A stretch of DNA of 64,000 bases from Clostridium sp. C8-1-8 (GTDB taxonomy: Bacteria > Bacillota > Clostridia > Clostridiales > Clostridiaceae), in assembly GCF_009928445.1 (NCBI RefSeq), contig NZ_JAABNO010000013.1, forward strand, positions 62,001 through 126,000, written 5' to 3'. Position 1 is the stretch's first letter. Each line of letters opens with the position of its first letter. A model generated the notes under the pieces. It saw nothing but the letters and a program-made list of their open reading frames with translations, ran no database searches and was not told the DNA's origin. The position numbers were made by a program, and so were the translations under genes. Shown piece after piece: positions 18,274 through 26,478 of this stretch.

Positions 18274-18622
18274 TTAAAAAACGCCCCTTGAGTAAACTCA
18301 AGGGGCGAATAATACGCGGTACCACCCTAATTAGCTTTTCTGAAAATTAAAATTCTTCGACTTATCACAATATACCTATCTTATATAAATAAATGCGAAG
18401 AAATTCTGGCAGCGAAAATAATTAAAAAATAAAAAAACTCCCTCCAACAAAGGAGCGAGTATTACTCACGGTACCATCCTAATTAACTTAAAAAGTTATC
18501 TTTGCAATATAACGGTATTTACCCGGCTCAGCCTACTAAATAAGTTATTTTTCAGCTTCGCATCTCAGAGATGTCCTTCAAAGTAATATAAATATGGGCT
18601 TTCACCGTCCCCAACTCGCTTT
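18274..18622 (-). promoter_or_regulatory. Tandem T-box leader of aspS2 (two antiterminator/terminator modules)
   Basis: On the minus strand a T-box Stem I begins near 18620 (AGCGAGTTGGGGACGGTGAA) and is followed by GTAGGCTGAGCCGGG. Module 1 has AGGATGGTACCGTGAG; its antiterminator spans 18451-18480 with AGGA/TCCT and GTGAG/CTCGC flanking the 7-base TGGTACC bulge. Its terminator is 18437-18460 plus a T-tract. Module 2 has the consensus AGGGTGGTACCGCG; its antiterminator spans 18301-18327 and its terminator CGCCCCTTGAG/CTCAAGGGGCG spans 18282-18307 with T6. About 100 nt separate the modules, without a clear second Stem I. I could not fix the specifier codon, so the sensed tRNA (Asn, Asp or Glu) is open. 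Confidence 0.85.
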
Positions 18623-18672
18623 AATCTATGTTTATACTTCTACTTTTCTCTTCATTGATTTTATTTGTATAA

Positions 18673-18678
18673 ATTATA
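18673..18678 (-). promoter_or_regulatory. Putative -10 element for the aspS2 T-box transcript
   Basis: A TATAAT hexamer on the minus strand about 50 bp before Stem I. The -35 partner (TTACAT, 16-bp spacing) is poor, so only the -10 is convincing. It lies only about 30 bp past the gerAB stop. Confidence 0.4.
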
Positions 18679-18708
18679 CATCAATAATATAACTATGTAA
18701 ATATGAAT

Positions 18709-19830
18709 TTATTGTATATTAGCTCTATTTTTATTTCTTCTAAGAACTATTATAAGTAAAAATATAGGAACTACAAATTGTAATGGAACATGAATATATA
18801 TAGGAACAATATCTAATCCAACATGAAAGTGCTGAACGGGATTTGATTTTAGCATATATGAAATAAAAACTACTATAATACCTAAAGTAATAACAACCAG
18901 GTTTCTATATCTATTGTCAAGCTTAAATGTAGTCATGGTCATTTCTACTGAACAGTAAAAAAATATGAGAATCTTATAGAATCCACCTAGCATCAAAAGA
19001 AGTATGGCAAAAACATCTAGCCTTTGTATAAAGGTACCAATCTGTATTACACCTATGGATTTCAATATAGGAAATACAGATATTTCAACTATAGTAGCAG
19101 AAATTGTAGCTATGCTCATAATAGATGCAAAAGCCAAAGCATTTCCAGCAATTATATTAGAGATAAATGAAAGCTTTCTAACCTTATTTATCTCACTTTC
19201 GAGAACATTAGGATAAATATTTAAAAAAGTTATAGTTTCACCATAAGGTACTGTAATTGCTAATGGAAATAGCAACTTTATAATTGGTTCCCATCCATAC
19301 TCAAGTACCGGAAGCAACCGCTCCATCTTGGGAAGTTTGTTTAAAAATGCAAATAATGTTATTAAAATTATTGTAGTAAAAGTTATAGCATTTAGTATAA
19401 CCGCTCCTCTTCCCATAGCTTCTATTCCTAGGTAAGCACAATAGATAGCCGGTATAGTCATAATAAGTATCACCATAATATCAGGAGTTTTCTGAAGAGC
19501 AGTAGATCTTATTATTATCCTGAAATCATTAATTATTCTATTTGCAATATATATATAATAAAAAATATATATTAAAGATAGAAAAAAACCTACTTTTCCT
19601 CCTAAAATCTCCTTCAAAATTTCTGTAAAATTACCTCCATTGCTTTTGTTAAATATAGTGCTGTATATAAAAGTTGCTCCTGTACCTATAACCATCCCTA
19701 AAAATATTACTATCCAAGAATCCTGCTTTGCACTTGTTGCTAATGGTATCGCTACAGCACTTCCTATTTGAAATAAAATCATCATTCTAACAAGTTGTCT
19801 TCCGCTTATTTTATTATTCATAAACTTCAC
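18709..19830 (-). CDS. gerAB: Spore germination permease, GerAB family
   Basis: An integral membrane protein of 373 residues with about ten hydrophobic helices, of the APC superfamily branch formed by GerAB, GerBB and GerKB. It begins with the typical KISGRQLVRMMILFQIGSAV. In Bacillus the B subunit of the germinant receptor binds the nutrient germinant in the spore inner membrane. It is the third gene of a gerAA-gerAC-gerAB operon and starts one base after gerAC ends. The order A-C-B is common in clostridia. No clear terminator separates it from the T-box leader downstream. The germinant cannot be predicted from sequence. Confidence 0.9.
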   Translation of the reverse strand: MKFMNNKISGRQLVRMMILFQIGSAVAIPLATSAKQDSWIVIFLGMVIGTGATFIYSTIFNKSNGGNFTEILKEILGGKVGFFLSLIYIFYYIYIANRIINDFRIIIRSTALQKTPDIMVILIMTIPAIYCAYLGIEAMGRGAVILNAITFTTIILITLFAFLNKLPKMERLLPVLEYGWEPIIKLLFPLAITVPYGETITFLNIYPNVLESEINKVRKLSFISNIIAGNALAFASIMSIATISATIVEISVFPILKSIGVIQIGTFIQRLDVFAILLLMLGGFYKILIFFYCSVEMTMTTFKLDNRYRNLVVITLGIIVVFISYMLKSNPVQHFHVGLDIVPIYIHVPLQFVVPIFLLIIVLRRNKNRANIQ

Positions 19831-19831
19831 C

Positions 19832-21034
19832 CTATTTTGTAGGTTTAAGTGATTTTGTAGTGGTTCCAGTAGTTGTTATCTCAACCTTAACCTTATATTC
19901 TACCGGAAGAATCGGAAAGTCATTGTCCCAGCTTTTTCCTACACTCTTCCACAGTTTGTTTTTATGTATCTTAACACTTCTCCCAAATCCGAATATATCG
20001 GATTTAAATTTATCTTGTATTTCTGAGGTAGATTTACTAAACCTCATAACTAGATAATCCTCTGTCTTCTTTTCTATTTGCCTTATAGTACCTGGCTTAT
20101 CTATTGGTATTACTCCTGTCGCCTCAGCAATAGACGCCTTTATATCCATGTTAACAATTACCTTTGGTTTTCCCATAACTTCTTCTACAGTAATAGTTCT
20201 TTTTAACTTTTCAGCAGTTAAATTAATAAATTCCTTTGGATCAACCCATGGAACTATTATCAAAAAACCTTTTTCACTACCTCTTATTATATTTACTAAT
20301 GCACTTTGACTATCATTTAACCATCCTATGAGTTTATCACCTTTGAAGGCTGCAACAGGGCCTAGCTGTATGTTTGTAGGTACATCTGAATAATTAATAT
20401 TTTCCTTATTCATTCCAATATCAGTATCACCAGATACTAGAATACTTGTTAATATAGGTTCTATACCTTCGCTATGTGTCATTTCTATTAAGTCAAATAA
20501 TCTTACCTTTGCAGTTGGTACCCATATTTTTTCTGAATTCTCTATGGATTGAAATAGCTTATTAGCTGGATTCTTATCTAACGGTGTTAATACGTTAAGT
20601 GCATCTGTAGCTTTTTTCCCTCTCAATACAGCAATATAAAAATCACTTCTTACTTCACTATTTCTTAACAAATAATCAAGAGTGCTTCCTATTCCTTCTC
20701 TGGCAAAATCCTCTCCAAATATAAGCATTCTTAAGTGGCCTAAGAAAAACTGTCTAGGTATTTCTAAACTTAGCCTCCTAATAGCTTCCTCTAAAGACTT
20801 ACCTTCCATTCTGTAAGTTGTTATATCTGTACCATCCCCTCCAGATCTATCAGAAGCTACTTTCTCAGTGTTTAATATTTGTACTGTAACTAGATACTTT
20901 TCTCTAACCTTATCTATTCCTAAGGCTGTAATTAAGGAAAGCTGCGATGGTTCCTTTGCTCCCCAGCAGCCACCTAATAGATTGCAAAGCATAATTATAA
21001 TTAATAGTCTAGAAATTCTCTTCATAATAATCAC
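19832..21034 (-). CDS. gerAC: Germinant receptor lipoprotein, GerAC family
   Basis: A 400-residue lipoprotein of the Ger(x)C family. A signal peptide with lipobox LLGGC at about residues 20-24 is followed by the conserved SLITALGIDK, and later REGIGSTLDYLLRN and FKSDIFGFGRSV. In germinant receptors the C subunit is attached to the outer face of the spore inner membrane and is needed for receptor function. It overlaps gerAA by four bases and is followed by gerAB after one base, so the three are tightly coupled. The start could be either of two nearby methionines (residue 1 or 4); the choice does not change the signal peptide. Confidence 0.9.
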   Translation of the reverse strand: MIIMKRISRLLIIIMLCNLLGGCWGAKEPSQLSLITALGIDKVREKYLVTVQILNTEKVASDRSGGDGTDITTYRMEGKSLEEAIRRLSLEIPRQFFLGHLRMLIFGEDFAREGIGSTLDYLLRNSEVRSDFYIAVLRGKKATDALNVLTPLDKNPANKLFQSIENSEKIWVPTAKVRLFDLIEMTHSEGIEPILTSILVSGDTDIGMNKENINYSDVPTNIQLGPVAAFKGDKLIGWLNDSQSALVNIIRGSEKGFLIIVPWVDPKEFINLTAEKLKRTITVEEVMGKPKVIVNMDIKASIAEATGVIPIDKPGTIRQIEKKTEDYLVMRFSKSTSEIQDKFKSDIFGFGRSVKIHKNKLWKSVGKSWDNDFPILPVEYKVKVEITTTGTTTKSLKPTK

Positions 21035-22497
21035 TTCTTAATTAAATTTTTCAATATAAGCTTAAAAATATTTTTTATTTTAGGGTCAATAGGATTATTT
21101 TTAGGTGCCATAGTCTTTGGAACAAAAGGCTCCATATAAGGAACCCCAAAGCTGTTTATGCTACAAAGGTAAAATATTACAACTATTATCCCGCTTATTA
21201 AACCAGGAAGCCCAAGAGTAGTGCCTAAAGCAAGTAGGGCATATCTTAATAACCTAGAAGCATTGGCCATTATGTAAGAGGGACATACATACGTAGCTAT
21301 TGCTGTTATAGCTACTACTATTATAAGTATTGGTGAAAATATTCCAGCCTCTATAGATGCTTGCCCTAAAATCAAAGCTCCTACTATTGATATTGTTGGA
21401 CCTACAGCTCTAGGCATTCTTACCGCAGCTTCTCTTAATATATCAAAGATAAGTTCTAATATAAAAGCCTCGAAAGCTATAGGAAAAGGAACTCTTTGTC
21501 TTTGGGCTGCAATACTTATATATAATGCTGTAGGTAGCATCTCTTGGTGAAAGGTTAGTACAGCGCAATATACGCCTGGAGTAAGCAAGGCTATAATATA
21601 GCTTATAAATCTAATAAGCATTAAAAAACTTCCAGTATAATTTCTTACATATAGCTCTTCAGTAGTCTGAAAAAAATTAGTAAAAACTGCTGGTAATATT
21701 GAAGCAAATGGGGTGCCATCTACAAGTATTGCTATTTTTCCTCTCATAAGTGCAGTTGCAACAAAATCTGGTCGCTCAGAACTATATATTATTGGGAAAG
21801 GTGATACTTTATCTCCTTGTAAATAATCCTCTATAATTGCGCTGCCTACTACGAATTCTATGTTCAAATTCTGTATCTTATTTTTCACCACGCTCAAAAC
21901 ATTGTCATCAGCAATTCCTTCTATATAGACAAGTGATACATCAGTTTGAGATTGCTCTCCAAGTCTATAATCCTCAAATATTAAATTTTTATTTTTTACT
22001 CTTCTTCTAATTAAAGCGGTATTTGTCCTTAGAGTCTCTGTAAATCCCTCCTTAGGTCCTTTAATGACATTCTGTGTAGTAGGCTCTTCAATTCCTCTTT
22101 GAGCCCACTTTTTAGAATCAATTGAAATAGCTTTATTACAACTATCTATGAGTAAAACTGTTTCACCTGCCAACACACTTTCATAAACCTTATCAATATT
22201 AGATAATTCATCTATCTCTCCAAAAGCTAAGCATTGTCTTTTAAGGATATTAAACCAATCAATATTCTTACCGTTAGAAAGTTTTAAATCGGCGATTCTT
22301 ACATCTATCATTAAAGACTTTAGAATTATGCTATTTACCGTATCATCATCAGATAACCCGTCTATATAAATTATAAAAGCTTCTATTCTTTCATCTTTTC
22401 CTATGATAAATTCTCTAATTACTATATCATTACTCTTCCCTAATACACTTTTGATCTTAGATAAGTTTTCTTTTAGTTTAGTACTAATTTCATTCAT
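21031..22497 (-). CDS. gerAA: Germinant receptor subunit GerAA
   Basis: The 488-residue A subunit of a nutrient germinant receptor. A soluble N-terminal domain (about residues 1-250, including KGPKEGFTETLRTNTALIRRR) is followed by about five membrane helices in the C-terminal half, with TPGVYCAVLTFHQEMLPT and RQRVPFPIAFEAFILELIFDILREA, both strongly conserved in the family. The A subunits form the oligomeric ion channel that opens at germination. The ATG at 22497 is preferred; GTG codons 9-12 bases upstream overlap the likely GGTGAT ribosome binding site. Such operons are usually transcribed by sigma-G in the forespore, but I could not pick a clear sigma-G promoter. Confidence 0.92.
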   Translation of the reverse strand: MNEISTKLKENLSKIKSVLGKSNDIVIREFIIGKDERIEAFIIYIDGLSDDDTVNSIILKSLMIDVRIADLKLSNGKNIDWFNILKRQCLAFGEIDELSNIDKVYESVLAGETVLLIDSCNKAISIDSKKWAQRGIEEPTTQNVIKGPKEGFTETLRTNTALIRRRVKNKNLIFEDYRLGEQSQTDVSLVYIEGIADDNVLSVVKNKIQNLNIEFVVGSAIIEDYLQGDKVSPFPIIYSSERPDFVATALMRGKIAILVDGTPFASILPAVFTNFFQTTEELYVRNYTGSFLMLIRFISYIIALLTPGVYCAVLTFHQEMLPTALYISIAAQRQRVPFPIAFEAFILELIFDILREAAVRMPRAVGPTISIVGALILGQASIEAGIFSPILIIVVAITAIATYVCPSYIMANASRLLRYALLALGTTLGLPGLISGIIVVIFYLCSINSFGVPYMEPFVPKTMAPKNNPIDPKIKNIFKLILKNLIKK

Positions 22498-22539
22498 AAT
22501 TATCACCACTAGTACTTATATTTACTATTAAAATCCCCT

Positions 22540-22578
22540 AAAAAAAAACTTATATACCAATAGTGGTATATAAGTTTT
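22540..22578 (-). terminator. Terminator between murB and the gerA operon
   Basis: AAAACTTATATACC (22545-22557) pairs with GGTATATAAGTTTT (22564-22577). T-rich tracts lie on both sides, so it can act in either direction. On the minus strand it ends the murB unit and insulates gerAA. Confidence 0.8.
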
Positions 22579-22642
22579 TTCTCTTCCAACTTAATAAGCT
22601 AAATTCTGAACCAAAGTATGAAAGAAATATTAAGTTAAATAT

Positions 22643-22736
22643 TTACCTCTTCAATACGAAATATATTTTTAGAGTTCCTCTAGACTATAAGAGGATACTT
22701 TAAAAATATAAATTTTAATATAAAGTGATACATCTC
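22643..22736. repeat. Copy of the family 3 inverted repeat after murB
   Basis: TACCTCTTCAATACGAAATA on the left and AATATAAAGTGATACATCT on the right, with an inner AGTTCCTCT...AGAGGATACTTTAAAAAT. It matches the element at 44031-44126 block by block (arms, inner CCTCT...GAGG, then TTTAAAAAT). It lies immediately downstream of the murB stop, as the other copy does downstream of minJ. Confidence 0.5.
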
Positions 22737-22739
22737 TAT

Positions 22740-23660
22740 TTATATTACATCCTCGCCAATAATTCTAACTTCTGGATGAAGGTCCACATCAAATTTATTC
22801 TTAACTGTGGCCTGTACATGATGTATTACTGCTAAAACATCCGCTGCAGTAGCATTACCTTTGTTAATAACAAAGCCTGAATGCTTTTCAGAAACTCCAG
22901 CCCCTCCAATTGTAAATCCTTTTAAGCCTGCATCTTGAATTAATTTTCCTGCAAAGTAGCCCTGAGGTCTTTTGAAGGTACTTCCTGCTGATGGATATTC
23001 TAACGGCTGTTTTTCTTCTCTTCTTGCTGTTAACTCTTCCATTCTTTGCTTTATAGATTCATAATTACCTTGTTTCAGCTCAAATACTGCTCCAATAACT
23101 ATAAAGCCTTTTTGCATAACAACGCTTGACCTATATCCAAGCTCAAGTTCATCTTTTTCCAAAACTCTTATTTCATTTTTATCATCTAACACAACTGCTT
23201 CTTTTATTACGAATGAAATTTCACCGTCATAAGCTCCTGCATTCATAAATACTGCTCCACCTACACTACCTGGTATACCGCATGCAAATTCAAATCCAGT
23301 TAAGCTATTAGCCAAGGCTTGTTTAGAAACATCCGCTAAAAGTGCACCGCATTCTGCTTCTACTTCTGTACCTCTAACTGTTATCTTACTAAGTTTGCAA
23401 AGCTTTATAACTACCCCTCTTATTCCACCGTCTTTTACTAGAATATTGGAGCCATTACCTATAATAAAATATGGGACATTATGCTTTTTACATATATCAA
23501 TAGTACTTTTCACTTGTTCAGCGGTATTGGGATTCACTAATATATCAACTGGACCCCCAACCTTAAAATATATGTGCTCACTCATAAGAGAATTTAGTTC
23601 TATATCTTTTTCATCGTAAATACTAAAAAGTAGCTTACTAAACTCTAAGTATTCATTCAT
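22740..23660 (-). CDS. murB: UDP-N-acetylenolpyruvoylglucosamine reductase
   Basis: Reduces UDP-GlcNAc-enolpyruvate to UDP-MurNAc with NADPH and FAD, the second committed step of peptidoglycan precursor synthesis. The 306-residue protein has the FAD-binding GNGSNILVKDGG near residue 70, the catalytic GIPGSVGGAVFMNAGAYDGEI near residue 130, and YPSAGSTFKRP near residue 225 with the serine proton donor. The length and the lack of the extra loop fit the type II MurB of Firmicutes. It has a GAGGAG site and follows the PHP gene by 65 bp, probably in one transcript with uvrC. Confidence 0.95.
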   Translation of the reverse strand: MNEYLEFSKLLFSIYDEKDIELNSLMSEHIYFKVGGPVDILVNPNTAEQVKSTIDICKKHNVPYFIIGNGSNILVKDGGIRGVVIKLCKLSKITVRGTEVEAECGALLADVSKQALANSLTGFEFACGIPGSVGGAVFMNAGAYDGEISFVIKEAVVLDDKNEIRVLEKDELELGYRSSVVMQKGFIVIGAVFELKQGNYESIKQRMEELTARREEKQPLEYPSAGSTFKRPQGYFAGKLIQDAGLKGFTIGGAGVSEKHSGFVINKGNATAADVLAVIHHVQATVKNKFDVDLHPEVRIIGEDVI

Positions 23661-23725
23661 TATTAAAACTCCTCATGATTTTATTAAATACGCTCAATTA
23701 AATAGTATAAAGTAATTATTGCCCT

Positions 23726-24457
23726 TTAATCAAGGCTTAAATCAGAAAGTTTGCCTTTTTTCTTTAAGTAAATTAAAATTTTATCTTTATTCGTATTTAA
23801 TATTAACTCTTCTGGAACCTTTGCTTCTTCTATTATCTTCTGTGCAACAGGGAATTTACCTATATTAAAGCACACATGAGCGTCAGAGCTTAAAACAATT
23901 TTAACTCCGTAGTCTACACAAAGCTTTGCTATCTTTAAACATGTAGCTTCACTGCCTGGTCTAGACTTGAATGAGCTATTATTTATTTCAATTATCTTAT
24001 CCTCGGCCTTAGCCTTCCTTACAACCTCTTCTTCATATATTGGGAAAAAACTATTACCTGTATGTCCCATAATATCAATCAATGGATTGTTCATTGCATT
24101 TATTAAAGCTTTAGTGTTTTCTTCTCTAGTCCCTGATTTTATACAAACATCATGTAAACTAGCTATCAAAATATCCATATTAGCTTGAGTTCTTTGCGGT
24201 ATATCTAAATTCCCATCATAATCAACAATATTAGCTTCACAACCCCTTAAGTGAATAACCCCATAAAGTTCTCTTGGCAGTGTTTTTTGGTTATTAAAAT
24301 AAAATATATGCGGTCCTCCTGGCATGCTAGGACCGTGATCAGTTGTTGCTAACACTTCAATACCATTCTCTGATGCCCATTTTATATTTTCTAACCATGT
24401 AGTATATGCATGACCGCTAACAATTGTGTGTGTATGGGTATCCAAAACATAGTTCAT
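23726..24457 (-). CDS. PHP-domain phosphoesterase, YcdX-like
   Basis: A 243-residue PHP-superfamily metalloenzyme. Metal ligands are visible as [12 protein letters not shown] at residues 6-17, [10 protein letters not shown] near residue 40, a GCEAN block near 73, HDVCIKS near 103, GHTGNS near 130 and SSDAHVCFN near 192, the same order as in the YcdX family. The substrate of these proteins is not firmly established; phosphatase activity is the usual assumption. It sits between uvrC (24 bp away) and murB (65 bp away), a cluster conserved in clostridia, so it is likely co-transcribed with them. An AGAGGAGAC site precedes the ATG. Confidence 0.85.
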   Translation of the reverse strand: MNYVLDTHTHTIVSGHAYTTWLENIKWASENGIEVLATTDHGPSMPGGPHIFYFNNQKTLPRELYGVIHLRGCEANIVDYDGNLDIPQRTQANMDILIASLHDVCIKSGTREENTKALINAMNNPLIDIMGHTGNSFFPIYEEEVVRKAKAEDKIIEINNSSFKSRPGSEATCLKIAKLCVDYGVKIVLSSDAHVCFNIGKFPVAQKIIEEAKVPEELILNTNKDKILIYLKKKGKLSDLSLD

Positions 24458-24480
24458 ATAAACAAAGTCTCCTCTTCATT

Positions 24481-26346
24481 TTATTTTTTTGATGCGAAAT
24501 ATCCTCTTATGCTTTCAGCAGCCTTCTTATCTATACTAGGAGTCTCAAGCAATTCTTCAAGGGTAGCATTTTTTATATTATCTACACTTCCAAACTTCAT
24601 GAGGAGTTCCTTTCTTCGCTTTTCTCCTATGTTAGGAATATCTTCAAGAATTGAGTGCAAGGTTCTCTTATCTCTAAGGGAACGGTGGTATGTTATAGCA
24701 AACCTATGTACTTCATCCTGTATTCTGGTTATCATGTGCATTAAATTTGAACCTCTGTTCAAAATAAGTTCCTCATTGTTATATATAAGACCTCTAGTCT
24801 GATGCTTATCATCCTTAACCATTCCACAAACAGGTATGTCTATGCCAAACTTCTCTAATACTTCAAGAGCTACATTTACTTGACCTTTGCCTCCATCCAT
24901 CATTATTAGGTCCGGGAATATGGAGAACTTACCTTTTGAGAACTCTAAATTTCTTTCTTGAATTGCTTTTATTTCTTCTAGACCATGAGAAAATCTTCTC
25001 TCTAATATTTCTCTCATACTATCATAATCATTTGCACCTTTGACAGTCTTTATCTTAAATCTTCTATAGTCAGAGTTCTTAGGCTTTCCTTCTTCAAAGA
25101 CCACCATTGTTCCTACTGAATCTACACCCTGAATATTTGATATATCATAGGATTCTATTCTTGTAGGAATACTTTCAAGATTCAGTAGAAATGCAAGCTC
25201 TTCTAATGATACCTTGTTAATCTCTTTATCCTTTAAGATCTTATCCTTAAATTGCTCTAAGGTCATTTTTGCATTGTTCTGGACCATTTCAAGCATATCT
25301 TTCTTTTCACCCTTTTTAGGTATCTTGATCCAGACCTTCGATCCTTTTTTTATTGTCAAGAACTCTTCCATAAGATCAATATCCTGTATATCTGGTACAT
25401 ATACGTTCTTAGGCAACTGTGCAGTTCCACCATAAAAGGAGGTTATAAATTCTGATATAACTTCTCCAACATCATCATTGGCCTTATCCTGGAACATAAA
25501 ATGCTCTCTTCCAGTTATCTTTCCTTCTCTTAAGAAAAACACCTGAATACAGATATCTTTTTCATCACTATAAACATTAATAAAATCTTCATCAGCCTCT
25601 CTGGCAGTAAACATCTTTTGTTTCTCGCTTATAAACTCTATGGACAATATCTTATCTCTAAGCTTTGCAGCTTTTTCAAATTCAAGATTTTCTGCTGCTA
25701 TGTTCATGTCGCTCTTTAAGCCCTTTACTAGTTCCGTATCTTTACCACTTAGTATATTTATTATATCTTCAATCATCTTTCCGTACTCAGCTTTAGATAC
25801 ATAGCCTCCACAAGGTGCATTACATTGCTTTATATGGTAGTTTAAACACGGTCTAGTCTTCTCTCCACCTTCAGTAATAATCCTCTTGCAGGTTCTTAAA
25901 GGGAAAGCCTTTTTTATCATACCTATTGTTTCATATACAGCTGGAACATTTGTATATGGACCAAAATACCTATTTCCATCCTTTGCGTAATTCCTAGTTA
26001 CATATACCCTAGGAAAGTCTTCATTAGTTGTTATTTTTATAAATGGATAAAATTTATCATCTTTTAGAGCTATGTTATACTTTGGGCTGTATTTCTTTAT
26101 AAGATTACATTCAAGTAACAAAGCCTCCATTTCTGAATCTGTTACTATATATTCAAATTCAGAAATATTTTTAACCAAGGCCCTTGTCTTCTCCGAGTGA
26201 TTTTTAGAATTCTGAAAGTACTGTCTAACTCTATTCTTAAGTATCTTAGCCTTTCCTACATATATAATTTCACCTAAGGAATTTTTCATTATATAAACTC
26301 CAGGTTTATCTGGCAGTATTTTTAATTGATGTTCAAAATCAAACAT
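24481..26346 (-). CDS. uvrC: Excinuclease ABC subunit C
   Basis: Makes the dual incisions in nucleotide excision repair after UvrA/UvrB damage recognition. The 621 residues contain an N-terminal GIY-YIG nuclease domain (KPGVYIMKN and IIYVGKA within residues 14-32), a UVR motif for UvrB contact near residue 210 (LEFEKAAKLRDKI), the RNase H-like C-terminal nuclease region near residues 390-540 (ESYDISNIQG and DLIMMDGGKGQ), and a terminal helix-hairpin-helix pair (IPNIGEKRRKELLMKFG). The AGGAGGTG site sets the start. uvrA and uvrB are about 12-17 kb away in this window, separately regulated. Confidence 0.95.
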   Translation of the reverse strand: MFDFEHQLKILPDKPGVYIMKNSLGEIIYVGKAKILKNRVRQYFQNSKNHSEKTRALVKNISEFEYIVTDSEMEALLLECNLIKKYSPKYNIALKDDKFYPFIKITTNEDFPRVYVTRNYAKDGNRYFGPYTNVPAVYETIGMIKKAFPLRTCKRIITEGGEKTRPCLNYHIKQCNAPCGGYVSKAEYGKMIEDIINILSGKDTELVKGLKSDMNIAAENLEFEKAAKLRDKILSIEFISEKQKMFTAREADEDFINVYSDEKDICIQVFFLREGKITGREHFMFQDKANDDVGEVISEFITSFYGGTAQLPKNVYVPDIQDIDLMEEFLTIKKGSKVWIKIPKKGEKKDMLEMVQNNAKMTLEQFKDKILKDKEINKVSLEELAFLLNLESIPTRIESYDISNIQGVDSVGTMVVFEEGKPKNSDYRRFKIKTVKGANDYDSMREILERRFSHGLEEIKAIQERNLEFSKGKFSIFPDLIMMDGGKGQVNVALEVLEKFGIDIPVCGMVKDDKHQTRGLIYNNEELILNRGSNLMHMITRIQDEVHRFAITYHRSLRDKRTLHSILEDIPNIGEKRRKELLMKFGSVDNIKNATLEELLETPSIDKKAAESIRGYFASKK

Positions 26347-26407
26347 TTTTTCACCTCCTAATCATATGTTGCACAAATCATGAAAATATATATTTAAATA
26401 TGGGCAT

Positions 26408-26458
26408 AAGTTTTAGATAAACAAATACAGATTACCCTATAATGTTTATCTAAAACTT
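26408..26458 (-). terminator. Hairpin after the PBP gene
   Basis: AAGTTTTAGATAAAC (26408-26422) and GTTTATCTAAAACTT (26444-26458) form a perfect 15-bp stem. It lies 20 bp after the PBP stop and before uvrC. No T-tract follows on the minus strand, so it may act partly as a processing or stabilising structure. Confidence 0.55.
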
Positions 26459-26478
26459 AACTTTATTGTACCTATTTA

